A stretch of 64,000 nt of DNA from Anaspis maculata (GCA_949128115.1 OX421965.1:47607257-47671256); one strand, 5' to 3'. Positions 1 to 13,435 are shown, counted from the stretch's first letter. Numbers and translations are program-made. Notes: a model not told the origin generated them from the sequence alone.

Positions 1-160
1 AAAGCTCTGGAGGTGTGTTGCCAACTGGTATTACGGCGGTAATACACCTGCAGGGAGGTGAATTGTCGTACGTAATACACCGATAGGTGAGGTGTATTAT
101 CGCTACATCGAGAATTTTCACGAGGGGATCCGAGTGTAAATCGAGATGTAAAGCGATAAT

Positions 161-1260
161 AGGTTTGTTTTGGCAGCGATACACAACCGTTTCCAACCGT
201 TTGGATTCTGCGCGCTTCCGTTAAGTCGTTCGGGCAGTGTAAACTTCGAGTTGCCAACTGTTGGTAAGCTGTTTGGGCAGGTGCCTCCAACGGTTCGAAA
301 ACAGTTTGTGGACGGTCAGAGGAGTTTGAGAATTAAAAAGAAACTGGTGATCAGACGCATGCGTACGCCTTTCTTCGCAATCGGGCGATCTTTGATTGAT
401 GGCGTGGCGCGTAATGTGACAGTGTGACAGTAAAGGTAAATAAAGACGCATTTTCGAGGTTAATTTAAAATAGTTTTACCTGCTGAAAGTTACATATTTA
501 CATTAATTTACATTAATTACATTAATTCGGTAAATTTATTAAGGGGTTTCTGATGCGACTAACAAAGTTGTTGACGGGAATCGGTTTTATTTTTTTTTTC
601 GTCAAGTAGAAACTCCTCCAAAAAGAAAATGTACGGATATTGCTATCAAATTTTGAAAATATTTTTGATTTTGATTTTTGAAAATTCAAAAACTAGATAG
701 CATCGACAATGTATCTTTCCTCAAGAAAGTCGCATGCCAAATATGAACTTTTTATTTTCAAAAAAAAAGACACCAAAAATGATTTCTCGTAGACATGAAA
801 AAGTGAATTAGTAGAAGTCATTTTTGGTACCTTTTTTTTGAAAATAGAAAGTTCAAATTGCATGCGACGTTCTTGAGGAAAAATACATTATCAATGCTAT
901 CTAGTTCTTGAATTTTCAAAAATCAAATTCAAATATTTCCAAAATATTTTGGAAATTTTCAAAATTTGATAGCAATGTCTGTACATTTTCTTTTTGGATG
1001 AGTTTGTACTTGACGAAAAAAATAAAATAAAACCGATTTCCGTCGACAACTTTTTTAGTCGCATCAGAAACCCCTTAAATAAGACTTCGGCTTGGCGGGG
1101 AAAACTTGATAAGTTGTTGTGTCCCTAGTTTCAACTGGAACCGCTCGCTACGCGTTCTTGCAGCAAAAACTTTCCAACCACTTGAAAACTGGTTGGAGTC
1201 GAGTATGCGCGCTGAATCACAGTTAGCAAACCGTCCCCAACTCGCTGCCAAAACAAACCT
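161..1260. mobile_element. TIR element inserted in the 274-bp array
   Basis: Termini AGGTTTGTTTTGGCAGCGA at 161 and its exact reverse complement ending at 1260 form a 19-bp perfect TIR, with weaker similarity continuing inward for about 35 bp. The flanks AAT (158-160) and AAT (1261-1263) are a 3-bp target duplication, which restores the array sequence when the element is removed. No transposase is visible. A 3-bp duplication is compatible with PIF/Harbinger-type elements, but the superfamily is not proven. It carries a foldback MITE at 543-1074. Confidence 0.8.
543..1074. mobile_element. Foldback MITE with GGGGTTTCTGATGCGACT ends
   Basis: The two halves are reverse complements over nearly the whole 532 bp (GGGGTTTCTGATGCGACT at the left, matching complement at the right). 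TTAA lies on both sides, which would fit a TTAA target duplication, but the second copy at 13436-14250 does not have TTAA flanks. No coding capacity. Confidence 0.75.
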
Positions 1261-2293
1261 AATATATCGAACCTAGAGGTGTATTTGTTAAGACAATTAA
1301 CCGAACAACACCGGAAATCTTCCTAAAAAAAGTGAAAACCACTCGAATGTTCAAGGTTGGCCATTCTGGAGGGGTGTTTTCACCAATGACCTTGGTGGTA
1401 ATACACTTATACGACCTACTATTATAGGAGTGAGGTGAATTGTCGTATGTAATACACCGATAGGTGAGGTGTATTATCGCTACATCGAGGGTTTTCACGA
1501 GGGGATCCGAGTGTAAATCGAGATGTAAAGCGATAATATATCGAACCTAGAGGTGTATTTGTTAAGACAATTAACCGAACAACACTGAAAATCTAACTAA
1601 AAAAGTGAAATCTACTCGAATGTTTAAGGTTGGCCATTCTGGAGGGGTGTTTTCACCAATGACCTTGGTGGTAATACACTTATACGGCCTACTATTTTAA
1701 AGAGTGAGGTGAATTGTCGTATGTAATACACCGATAGGTGAGGTGTATTATCGCTACATCGAGGATTTTCACGAGGGAATCCGAGTGTAAATCGAGATGT
1801 AAAGCGATAGTATATCGAACCTTGAGGTGTATTTGTTAAGACGATTAACCGAACAACACTGAAAATCTTCCCAAAAAAGTGAAAACTACTCGAATGTTCA
1901 AGGTTGGCCATTCTGGAGGGGTGTTTTCACCAATGACCTTGGTGGTAATACACTTATACGGCCTACTATTTTAGGAGTGAGGTGAATTGTCACTCATATC
2001 TTCATATGACAATCTCATACCGTGACGACAAACTTAGGGAAAGAAATGCACGCGCTTTAGTTTCCAGAAATCACGTGCTGCTGTCAATTTGCTGCCAGCA
2101 GTCACATGATGTTATAACAGATGCCGCCACTTTTAATAATCAATAAAAAAATTTCCTGTACGATATTTTGTTGAATCTATTTCTTTTAGGGGGGATTCCC
2201 GGAGATTCCTCCAGTCTGGTCGGAGGCCGGAGTCCGGAAATGACTTTTCCTACGACCACCCACGAAAGCGTTTCTTTCTGTACGGTATGGTAT

Positions 2294-2813
2294 TGTTACG
2301 TAAGTATTTTGCGTACGGGTTCGAATATAATTGAGACGATCGATTTGAAACACACACTGTTTATTTCTGCGTACTACAATAAATACACGCCAACAATTAT
2401 CTACTTGGAATTATATCGCAAGTACTTCGCTTGTTTCGCACTCGTTACCACTTCGCATTCCAATTCAATACTGACTGTCCACTGTTGGACGGTGCATGCT
2501 TTTATATGCCTTCGATTCGCGTTCCCGAGCTTTCTGTCATTTTATAGCAATTTCCATAGTGGCCCGGCATATGCGGTTTCTAGACCACTCCTGAATAATC
2601 ACACATACCTTTCGCGTGCTTTCCGTGTATTCTGGAATCTGAAATTCCGCCAAAGTGGACAGATGTGTCTCAATCTAACGTTGAAATTTCCCAATCGCGT
2701 ATACTTCTGGAATGCACCAGATCGCTCCGCACTTCTACACTGCGATCTAATGGATGGAAGAATCCAGAAACATCTCGTGTTTACCAGCAAGCACGGAATA
2801 GCCGCTCGTAACA
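2294..2813 (-). mobile_element. Solo LTR, Ty3/gypsy-like
   Basis: On the minus strand the segment starts TGTTACG and ends CGTAACA. It is flanked by GTAT at 2290-2293 and 2814-2817, a 4-bp target duplication typical of Ty3/gypsy integrases. On the minus strand it has a TATAAAAG box and a downstream AATAAA. No primer-binding site or coding sequence adjoins it, so it is a solo LTR left by LTR-LTR recombination. The 231-codon open frame running through it on the plus strand is fortuitous. Confidence 0.7.
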
Positions 2814-2817
2814 GTAT

Positions 2818-5800
2818 AGTAGGCGCGAAACTTGCCAATTGCAAACACTGTACGCGAAAGTAAAAATATCGCCACTAGTGCCTTTTGCTTTCGCTTTTCA
2901 ATGCCAGATATAGTTCCGTGGCAAAAAATGTTCCATTACCCACCATTTGGGGGGCGTCCCTGGGCCACATACTTTCCTGGGCATGCCACTGATGCTTCTT
3001 CGCCCTCAGTAGGTGGTCGTTGTTCAAATTCGACAACTTCCAGTAATAAATAAATAATATAAATCAAATCGCGTAAGAATGTTGACTGAATCCGTGACAT
3101 TGAAATCAAAAGGGATTGAGATAATTCAACTAGTTTTAGTTACTTGATGAATCTGGAAAAAATATCTAAAAATCCCTAGCAACTGTCAAAGTCGAGCAGC
3201 GTTGCCGATTGTTGTGAAATTCCTCAACATTGGAGGAACTTTATCTGGTTTTCGGTAATTTCATTTAATTCACATAAAAATGGGAGAGTGGCAATGCAAC
3301 ATTCGAGAATATACTTTAGGAAATAGAATATCAGTAGTATCGGTAAGCGACGCCCTCTGATATGAGTAGTTTGATGTTTTGATCGTCAATGAGCAGACGT
3401 CGGACAGGGGAAATAGGTCGGTCAAAGGAAAAATAGTGTACACAACTCGCAAGAAAGTGTCTTTTCTTGCTTTGTGTTATTACAGACCTCGCTCACGCTT
3501 GTGCGCAATTTTTCACACACATGCGGGAAGTATCACTTTCGTTGCTTGTTATGTAATATACTTACTATTTAAAAACCGGAAACTTCGGGCGAAAACCGGA
3601 AATCTGGCAACCCTACCCGAAACTATCGCTATGATCGTAGATAATTATATTGAAATGATCCTGGCGAGTAACTCCCATTTTGCTGATTGGTTTCGGCTTT
3701 TCTTCTATAACTTCTATAAGCATGAAGATGACCTCTCACTGTTGACTTGTTTTTGATGAAGATCTGTGTACCTTAACAAATATTTTGCCGTATAGTTTTA
3801 TTCTTGTGCTCTCACACAACGGCAAAACTTGAACGAAGTCCCGGTAAGGCTCCATGAAATGCGAAGAGTAACTGACCGTCAGCTGACATTGCTATTGGTG
3901 ATTGTCTAAACCGAACCGACTAGAATTTCAGAAAGAATGGACAAAGCTCAGAGATTGAAGTTTGCTGTGGTTGAAACTCCTGATACTGAAAATGCCTGAA
4001 AGATTTTTAGAATTCGGATAATGGTCAAGAAAAAAAATCGGTTGTGTCACCCCAAAGCTTTCCCGACTTTAGTATCCAGGAACCTGTGGAAAGTTTTGTT
4101 CGAAACGTTCCTTCGGGTGGGAAGTTGAAATTAGAGAGAAAGTTTGAAAATAATTTGCAAGAAATTGAAAATTTTGCCAGGAAATTTAAATTTTCTAGGA
4201 AAACCCCAAATCTTATTCCAAATTATCTTATTGTAAAAATCGTCAATTGAGGCTTCACTTACAGTATGAAGGAGTTGGAAAATTCGCAGTATTCCCAGAG
4301 AGGAAAACTCGAAAACCGTGGGTCCGATTTCAAAAGTTTTTCTTCAAAAAATGGATTCAATCTTCTCTCAAACTTTTCTTCCCAGCCTATTTGCACCCAA
4401 AATGAATATTTCGTGAGGCTTACCGCATGTCGAAGTTTGCACTGCAGTTTTTTCAAATAATGTAATGTGCAAATTTCATTTTGAAAAAATTACCGTCGGA
4501 AAACCGGAACCGGGTCAATTTTGAAAATGGGTCTACCACGGGCGAGATATCCTCTCGGGTGGCAACGGCTAGAAAAAATTGTGAAAATTTATAACGCCTG
4601 ACTGGAAAATGGTGGAAAACTACAGGTGCAGACCTAATTTACTCTTTTGTTGTGTTGCTTCCTGCCGAATCCGGTTTCAATTCATCGGATAGATTTTGGA
4701 TACATTTTCAGTAAAGTTGATAACTACGACATTCTTCCTTCCCAGACAGATGATAGATAGGGTAATATTTCCAACTGTTCTGAATACAGTTCTTAAAGAG
4801 CTTCCAAATGACTATTACAAGTTAGGTTCCGTGAGATAAAGCTTCTGTCATTTTTTGATAGTGACACTTCGGTGTGACAGATGACTACCAAAACTAATCA
4901 GCTCATTTGACAGCAAGAGTCTGTCTGCATATCAAATTTCAAGTCAATCGCAACTACTTATCTGTATAATTAAGTCCTTGTACATTCCGAATACATACAT
5001 CTTTTTTGTAATCTGAAGACACGGATAAAATCGAGGATAAAATCTTTCGATCTTCCTCAAAAATGATCCCGTAACTCAAGCGGTAGTGGTATGTGCATGG
5101 TAAGCTGTTATGGAGGTATGTCTATCTACAAATCTCGAAGGAGGGTTTACTCATACACACAAAAGATCTTATAGGTTGCAGTGCAGAAAAGATCCTCCAA
5201 GACCAAACGACCACCTCTAATCTACAATGGTGATTCTCGAGAGAGGGTGATCATTATCAACAAGATATTGGTGTTTTTTCGTTTGGCAAAAATTGAAGAG
5301 GAATGCCATGAAGTCATAAAATATGCGTAAGAGGATTAGTTACCCCTTAGGCAATCAGATATACGTTGAAAACCGGGTTTTGCTCTCTTTTCGGATAACT
5401 CCTGGCAAAATTCACTGTTAAGACAACAAGATACATTTGCGGAGGCGGCACATATTTTCTATTCAGAGTTAGCAGGTCAAAATAAAATTGTCAGAAGTGA
5501 CAGCCGGTGTATGAATCATGAAGAAAGTGCTCGGTAACGTCTTCCAGAGTTGGTGTACTTGTGCTCTGTTTGTTCATACTCGGTTCCCAATCTACCCTAT
5601 AATGGGGTGGCACGGCCCCATTAGTAAGTATCTCGCTAGCGAGAAAAATGAAATTGGTTCACATCTGATTTCGAGTTGGGAATTTGAATCGAATTGTTAC
5701 GTAACGTACTTTTAAGTACCTTCCTACCCACCTACTCCAAATTTCTAACATTGTGTAACACCTCCAAGCTCAACAGATACCTACAGAAAAATCCAAGTTG

Positions 5801-8160
5801 CGCGTTATAACCCCCATTACTACATAACTAACTGAAACTAAATGGGCCGGACTTATAGCCGTTTAACATAAATTAACATTGTTTCCTGCTAGATTACAGT
5901 TTAAATGCTTTAATCCTCCCCCTGCATACCGTGAATTTCATGAGCTCCAAGTCTACTAACGTTATTAGTCCTGAAATTACAAACATTCCAGTTTGTTTCG
6001 CTCACTGGCACAGTCATCATTGGGCCCTCAGGAATTTTTAAGCCCACCACCGCTACCGTAAATACAATTATATTTATCGTAAGCATATAAGTAGGTATAT
6101 AAAGCTTTTCTATTTCTGTTCAAATCAATTTCCGCTCCTGATCCGGGGGCTTGGTCTCGCTCTCCATTAGTTTATAAGTAGGTAGTTTCTGCAGAAGCAC
6201 ATTATACCTCGGGGGTGTTCATAAAGGAAAGTGGCTCTTGAGGAACTTCATCCGGCCTGTCCCATTAAAGCGGATTTTAAAGTTCTGCAGACATTTTTTT
6301 TCAAACTCTATTGACCATTGAGAACGGGATACTGCAGGATTTTTGGAAGATACGGTGATGATGATGATGGCGGTTTTTTTCGCCGCGTTCGCTTTTATCG
6401 GCGCGTCTGGGTTAATGTCTCGTCTAATGTCACCATCAATTCCAGCTGGAAATGTGAAGCAAAAGATCCGCACACTCAGAGTGGTTGTTATTTAATTTAT
6501 ACCTATCGCTTGTACTCGCCGAAGAACAAAACTTATTTAATTGGAGTTACAAGGGAGTTATTGATCGTAGCCGAAATAATCCAGTTAGTGATGAGACTTG
6601 GAGCAAGTTCTAACCGGAAACTGAAAAATGGAGGTGATTGATCACCGGTGTAATTATTTTTCTTGGGGACGCTAATGAACAATTTGTTAAATTGTGTACT
6701 TAACGCCGGGATAGCGTTTTATGGGAGGGAAAGCGAAGCCATTCGAATAAATTCGGATTCGAGCCTTGGGGTTATTGTTATTTTTTTCTCGGAACGGGCG
6801 GGAATTATTTTTATTATCATGACTATTATCGGACGTGATCGGAATCTGTAAAAAAAAGTTGGAGAAGTTCAAGGACTGGATGGGATGGCAGGACAGAGAA
6901 AAAACCTAGAGCCAGACCACGTGTACAACATTTCGTAAATCAAGTGATGTTTTTTGGTTAAAGAGTGATTTTTCACAGGTACACTAAATAAACTGCACGT
7001 TACCAATTTAGCCATACTTTGATCGCATAAAATAAAAGAACAAAAGAAAGATGTAATACAGAAATAAATCAAAAGGTAACGATGACATTGAAAACTGCAA
7101 CGAATGCACACAAAACGAAATCATAAAATATTCTGTGGAAAAAATCCAAGCATGAGATCAACATCTGCGCCAGCCTCCACCAACATTGATTTTCACTTCA
7201 CCACATATAGAAAAAACCTCGGTTCTTCAGCAATATTGGAAAAAAGTAACTACGACATTTCCAGAAACGACGCAGCTCCTTACTCTGTTTTTAATAAAGG
7301 AACTCCGTAAATTTTTTTCGCTCATATTCTATTTTCCCTTGCCGGCGCTGGCTAATAACCATAAAACCGAACAATCTGATGAAAGGGGGACATGCGGGGG
7401 GTGATTATTGGGGGGCGCGGCAACACAAAAGGCCACTGCTTATAAATTCCGATATCAGCACGAATGCAAACGACCTCATCAGTTCTTTATTATTGGATCC
7501 GAGGAGGCGTTGGCATCAGAAGTGGAGAGCCCTGCGTGCACTCTGGAAAAACCTTTCGCTTCTACTATAAGTATCCACTATCGCGCAACTTTCAGAGCAG
7601 CCACCAATTCGAGTGAACTGAGAAAGAAAACGTTAAACGTAATGGTGAGGCCACTTTTGAAATTGTTCTTGAGGGTGTGTGAGACATCATAAAGACTTGA
7701 AAGATCGTATATCTGAAAGACTGTTTGATTTATTGTGGATTTTTTTTTGAGTCGAAAGTGCAGGGTGAAGTAAACAAGTGCATAAATACTTCACTTAGTT
7801 TTTTCCTCTCAGTTTGAGGAGCCCAACTTATTTTGGGGGCATACCTGGACAACTCTATTCATAAATCATTTCGAGCTTTGACGCGTCTAATAGGAACGAC
7901 GCGACGCCTGAAACTTCAGAGTATACAGGTTAAACGTATCTACCTTACAAAAGAAATAGATAACGAAGACGAAGATAGAGGAGAGAGATGGCCTGGTCAG
8001 GGGCGTGCTTTTATGATGATATAAACTTTTATTATCCTGTTCCAGAATTCACGAAAGGATTCCATTGTTTTTGTACTAAAATTAGATTTGAACGAAACGA
8101 CGAGTCCATAAAATTTTGTTCCGATGATGCGAAAACCTGAAAAATCACGCGGGCTTTCGC
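2818..8160. other. Unassigned intergenic sequence
   Basis: About 5.3 kb with only short open frames (up to 125 codons) that match nothing I recognise and lack consistent splice signals. A somewhat more GC-rich stretch at about 6300-6480 and another at 7320-7700 look like unique DNA rather than repeats. No RNA gene, TIR pair or long inverted repeat was found here. Confidence 0.5.
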
Positions 8161-8778
8161 ACGACGGGTGTCGTTATCAGGAGGCTGCGGTGATATGGGA
8201 AGCGCGTGAATTCGGCATTTCCATTGACGTCACAGCAGTGTTGCCAATTGTCCAGAATTGCCCGCCAAATTTGAATCAAATAATGTTAGGGGGACAACCC
8301 AACTACAGGGCGCTTATGGAGATGTTATGGAGTTCCAGTTTCTGCATTTTTTTCCTCGGCTACTTTTTTGAGTTTGAGTTTGAAACTTTTGTATTAAGCT
8401 CAAAGCAATGTCCTTGATGCGCCTGCAAAATGAGTTCATTTTCCGTCAAAATTGGACCTGGACTTTGCCACCAAACTTCACCTGAATGTTGGGGGTTTAG
8501 ATTCCTGGCATTGCTGGAGTGATATGACTTGTGAGGGGCTAGGTATGTACCTCTTCGGTTCGTGCTTCCCAATCACCCTAATACTTGAGGCTTAGCTTTT
8601 ACTGCTGGATTAAAGAATCAAACAATAGTTTTAGTTTATATTTTATATTTTGAAAGTGTTGGAATGTCTTCACTTTGGTTGTAGAATATGGACAGAGGCA
8701 AAATATGGAAGTTTAACTTGAACAGCTGTTCGGCCACCGAAGATGTCTTCGGTCACCGGAGCCCTCTTCGACAGAAAT

Positions 8779-10562
8779 GACCCCGCACATTTTATGGGTA
8801 AAATGGTTCTCGGTCAAATTGGCTGAAATTTTGATATTTTGTAGGTTCTGGTCCACAAAGGGAATGCTGTAAAGCATATTCTTTTTGTATGACCAGTTTG
8901 CCCCCTACAGGGGGTGAAAGGGTGGCTCAGTCATGCTTTTGCGGCATCATTCAGGAACAAAACAATAGTTTCCCGGAAATCGCCGAAACAGTTCGATTTT
9001 CTATTTGAGGGATGCAGTTTTCTGTCATGAATTCACTCATTTCAGGTTAACCCCCCTAAAGGGGTCACTCACCCCTTTACAACATTATGAGCAACATAGG
9101 TCGAGTTGCATATCGTTAAAAAGGTTTTTCGATGCTCTTTGCAACAGTGCTACGCTTTTTGAATTCAAGACTGAGATAATGGATTTCAAACTCTCGGGCA
9201 GTCGGTCAAAAAAATTAACTGAATTCAGGTTGAGGAATTTTATTAAGTTAGTGTGGGCTTCCAAACTATAAACTAACGATAATTCAACCTATCGTACCAA
9301 TTTGACTTAATCTGTAATCCACAGTCTAATACAGAGAATAAGAAATTACTTTAGCGTTAAGTTGTTGATCTTACCAGGTCTGAGGAGGGGTTTTAGTGGG
9401 TATCCTTTCGAAACTGTGAGCCCTACACTACCCTGGTACCACCCCAGCCATTGTGTGCGTGAGTGCATCTTCCCTTCTCCCAAAAAAGGCCACCATCGGT
9501 GATTCAAGGTTCATCAGAGACACCCACATTGACAAAATGAAAATTCTTCAACCTGAGTTCGTTCAATTTCTCTGAAAACGATCGTCTACCTGAAACGTAA
9601 AAATTCTTCATCCCAAGAATGACTACCTATCTTGATTTGAAAAAACTGAGCACTGTTGCAAACAGCGTTTAGTTCATGTCGAGTTTAGCTCAGCTTTCTC
9701 AATTCAAGATAGTCGTTCTTTGAGATAATGAGTTTCAAAGTTTCAGTTCGATCATTTCCAAAGGAATTGGCCGAATTTAGGTTGAAGAATTTTCATTTTG
9801 TCGATGTGGGAGTCTGAATCTTGAATCACCGATGGCGGCCATTTTTTGGGAGAAGGGAAAATGCACTCATGCACACTCTGGCTGAATGGTACCAGGGTAG
9901 TCTGAGACTCGCAGTTTCGGAAGGATACCCGCTAAAACCCCTCCTCGGACCTGGTAAGTTCCGGACATCCTAACGTCAAAGTAATTTTTTCTTCTGTGTA
10001 AGAATGTAGGTAACAGACCAAGTAAAGTTGTTAGGATAGTTGAAATGTCAGTAGTTCAAGGTTTAGAAACCCACATTAGCTAAATAAGATCGTTGAACCC
10101 GAGTTCAGTTAATTTTTTTTTAAATGGTCGACTACCTGTAAGTTTGACATTCAATATTCCAAGAACGACTGTCTTGGATTGAAAAAGCGTAGCACTGTTG
10201 CAAAGAGCATTGAAAAACCTTTTCAACGATATGCAACTCGACCTATGTTGCTCATAAAGTTTTAAGGGGGTGAGCGACCCCCTTAGGGGGTTGACCTTGA
10301 ATAAGTGAGTTTATGACAGAAAGCTGGACCTTTCAAATAGAGAATCGACCTGTTCCGGCAATTTTCGGAAAAGTATTGTCTTGCTCCCGAATGATTCCAC
10401 AAAAACATGACTGAGCCACCCTTTCGCCCCCTGTAGGGGACAAACTAGTCATACAAATAGATTATGCTTCACAGCATTTCCTTTGTGGACCAAAAGCTAC
10501 AAAATATCCAAATTTCAGTCAATTTGACCAAGAACCATTTTACCCATAAAATGTGCGGGGTC
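8779..10562. repeat. 1.8-kb giant palindrome (foldback element)
   Basis: The segment reads as its own diverged reverse complement around a centre near 9670, with arms of about 890 bp. Matching landmarks include the ends GACCCCGCAC and GTGCGGGGTC, the CCCTACAGGGGG-like blocks near 8910 and 10430, and the AATGGCGGCC-like blocks near 9500 and 9835. No protein of note is encoded. It lies within a larger pair of weak inverted repeats (8212-8330 and 11820-11910) sharing GGCATTTCC, TGACGTCA and CAGTGTTGCCAA. Confidence 0.85.
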
Positions 10563-10584
10563 CTTTTACACGTCCTGATTTAAC

Positions 10585-11720
10585 GATGTTGAATTTTCAA
10601 TTAAAACTTGATTTATGTCAAGATACATTTCTAAAAATACAAATATTTATTGTTCTATTGAGGATTCAAGTTCCAAATTGTGGTCGACGTAGCAATTCCT
10701 CAGTCCGTAGATTTTCGCATTTTCAGATTGCCGAAGGCCACAGTTTTTGACACAGGTACTTCCTGGAACTAGAGAGGCTTAGCAACAGATAATTTTGAGC
10801 AAACATCATAACTGTATCACAGCAATTCAGTTACCCATCCTTATCGTTATCGGGACAACCTCCGTATATTTTTTCAAGTGTATTCCTTCCTTCCTCATTT
10901 CCATTTCTTGGCGCTTTAGGATACTTTCTGTGATACTTTGTACTTCCACGAGCCCAGCATTTCGAGAAAACCATGAATTTCTCATTTTTCCCTCAAAACA
11001 AAAGATTCAACTACTCCAACCCAACTTTCACGTCCATTGAGCCCTCTCCATCTCTAGCCATGCTTTCTCCATTGCTTTTACAAGCCTGGATGTTTGAATT
11101 GACAATAATTTCCATTTTCTACTTCACTGTAGTTGTAATATTCGCTGTGATATAAGAACATGTGAACCAGATGGGATCGGCTCCGGGTATCTTCTGATGA
11201 CCAAATCGTACACCTTGCTTGACAATCTTGAATTTTCAGTTGTTGGCTTCATCGCGTCAAGACACATTGCTTAATAAATCCTGAAATTTCTTCTTATAAG
11301 CAGGATTTTAGGTAAAATTGTGGTGAACTTTGAAATTCCTTGGTCGCTGGATTTTCCCATTTCGAGATCGCCACAGGTCACAGTTTTTGCCACAGCCATA
11401 CTTTCTGAGATCAGAGGGGCGCTTGATGATGGATAATTTTCAAAATCATCTCACATTTATTCTGTATTCCGACAATTTAGTCAGCTTTTTACCTGATCGG
11501 CAGGATAATAAACTGGCATATTTTCTCCTTCCCAGATGTCTTTGAGACGCATTTCTTGGCCTTTTGAGATACTTTCTGAGATGCTCTTTCCTTCCAAGAA
11601 TCCAGTTTTCCGAAAAAGCCACGGATTTTTTTTTTCGACAAAAAAGATTCAAGCACTTCACCAAACTTTCTTGTTTATTGAGCTGTCTAGGACAATACAC
11701 TTCCAACTGTCGGTATTGAT
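10585..11720. repeat. Diverged tandem duplication, about 0.6-kb units
   Basis: Two consecutive stretches (about 10585-11200 and 11224-11720) follow the same order of landmarks: TTGAATTTTCA, a gene-like block with GATTGCCGAAGGCCACAG or GATCGCCACAGGTCACAG, then CATTTCTTGG, then GAATTTCTC- or CGGATTTTTT-type runs. They are perhaps 65-75 percent similar by eye. No coding function is evident. Confidence 0.55.
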
Positions 11721-11959
11721 CGAAACTCCGAAGTTTTGTGAATAATTATCACGCACAAACTTGCTTTCTAAGTTATCCAAAATCTCAAAAAAGTACTTTT
11801 TCCAATCATAACAACGCGGGTTGTTCCCGAACACTTTTTTGAGGTTATAAATTCAACTAGGTTGGCAACACTGACGGGCTCGTGACGTCATGTGGAAATG
11901 CCTAATACTCCAGTTTGTGGGCGATGAAAATGATTGCGGTGAAACGTAAAGGACCAGAA

Positions 11960-13435
11960 GAATTTTGGAGCTGCGTTTGTTTCAGGAACTGTTATAATTT
12001 CCTAAAGTAGCATCTTCCGCTCTGCAACAGTTGGCAGAAGTAGGTAGATAACTTTTTGTATTTACTTCTAGCCGTGAAGTGCATCATTAACTACTGATAA
12101 GTTGAAGTTATCTAGCAAAAAAATTATATCATAAGCCACTGTTGAGAAAACCATTATAGCTCCAACGCCTTAGATCCCACAGCAGCCTCTCGGGATTCAA
12201 TCTAGCATTTCAGCTACAATAATGTTTTTTCATCCTCGGCATGTGTAATGTACCTACCTATTATACAAGTATAAGGAGCATGTTGGAAAAACTTTTTTAC
12301 ATTCCAAGTACAATACATGGTATAATGCTACCTATTATCCTTAGGCGATGCGGCACCACTGCTTCGAAAACACTCACACTCCCAACGACTGAAAAGCCTG
12401 AAAGTGAAAAGAAATTTTTAACTTTGCAACGAGATTGAAGCGTGTTGTTATGTGTTGCTCAATTACCCTTTTTTACATACCGCTCCGCCGCACTCCATCA
12501 CTGTAACTTGCTCCAGACTTGACGTGAAAAACAGAAAGCGCCTAATCCCGAAGACAGAAGAAAAAACTATAATTCATCCGCGAGCTTTAATGAGCCGCAA
12601 AGCTCTTGTAACGAAAAAAAATAGACGCCAACTCCAGCTTTTTGAAACGAGTAGGTGGCCCTTTTATTTCGAGTGACTATAGGAAAAGCACTGTGACATT
12701 TGGGACAAGCGACAAGTTTGCCGGGAGTGGTTTTTTAGCTGATGCAATTCTATGATAGAAATTTCCATCACTACAATAATAAATGGAGTTCATCCCCAAT
12801 ATTTCCGCCGGATTATACAATCCACTTGTCAAATTAAAAATCCATTAGAAATAAAAAAAGAATCGCTCACCGAAAAAAAAAAATTTCGGATCTCGGAAAC
12901 TTCCAGAAGGCCCATAACTAGGAGAATGCGCAATCTGTTATCGTGTCTGCAACGCGAGAATTCCAAATTACATTCTGTCTGGTTTTATGAAGGAGAGTCT
13001 AGGGACGCCTGAGGTCATCACAGTGCAGTAAGTTTATTGAATCGCTACAGAACCCTGTAATACTTGGTGTTCGTGTGGCCGCTGGCGGTATATAATGAAA
13101 ATTAATGCCCAAGGGAAGATAAAGTCCTGGGTGGAGTGATAAGGTTCCAGCTGACGAGTTGGGAAGCTTCGCTTCAATGTGTGATAATTACTATTGCAAT
13201 CGATGCTATCAGTCTATTGCATTCTGTAGATCAGATTGGGAATGGAACTATGCACGTCTTTGCCAGTAATTACTATTAATTGATTACTATCGATGATACA
13301 CGGAAGGGTCAAACCTAGGAACGTTAGTAACTCATAGAAGAACTTGATAGAAATGAATCAAACAAGTTCTTATCCGAGTGCAATAAGCCTTTTCCCTCTC
13401 CTTTTGTTCATGTCGAGTGAACCTCATGCACACAA
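11960..13435. other. Unassigned sequence
   Basis: Contains short open frames (up to 86 codons) that I do not recognise, and no paired repeats or RNA gene. The part at 12450-13010 is less AT-rich and might be unique DNA. Confidence 0.4.

Larger units (their letters stand above)
1..1991. repeat. 274-bp tandem repeat array, interrupted by an inserted element
   Basis: Near-identical units begin at 1267, 1541 and 1815 (TCGAACC marker), a period of 274 bp; the third is partial and stops at 1991. A more diverged part of the array fills 1-160, before an element inserted at 161-1260. Each unit holds a hairpin with arms TAATACACC and GGTGTATTA (1450-1458 and 1468-1476 in one unit). Open frames in it are not conserved. 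A single further unit lies at 13799-14071. Satellite-like; the class of mobile DNA is unknown. Confidence 0.9.

Noticed and set aside
1267..1991. CRISPR-like regular repeats
   Set aside because: Units are 274 bp and contiguous without spacers, in a eukaryotic genome; this is a satellite-type array.
2168..2863. 231-codon open frame
   Set aside because: It runs across both borders of a solo LTR on the opposite strand, so it is not a gene.
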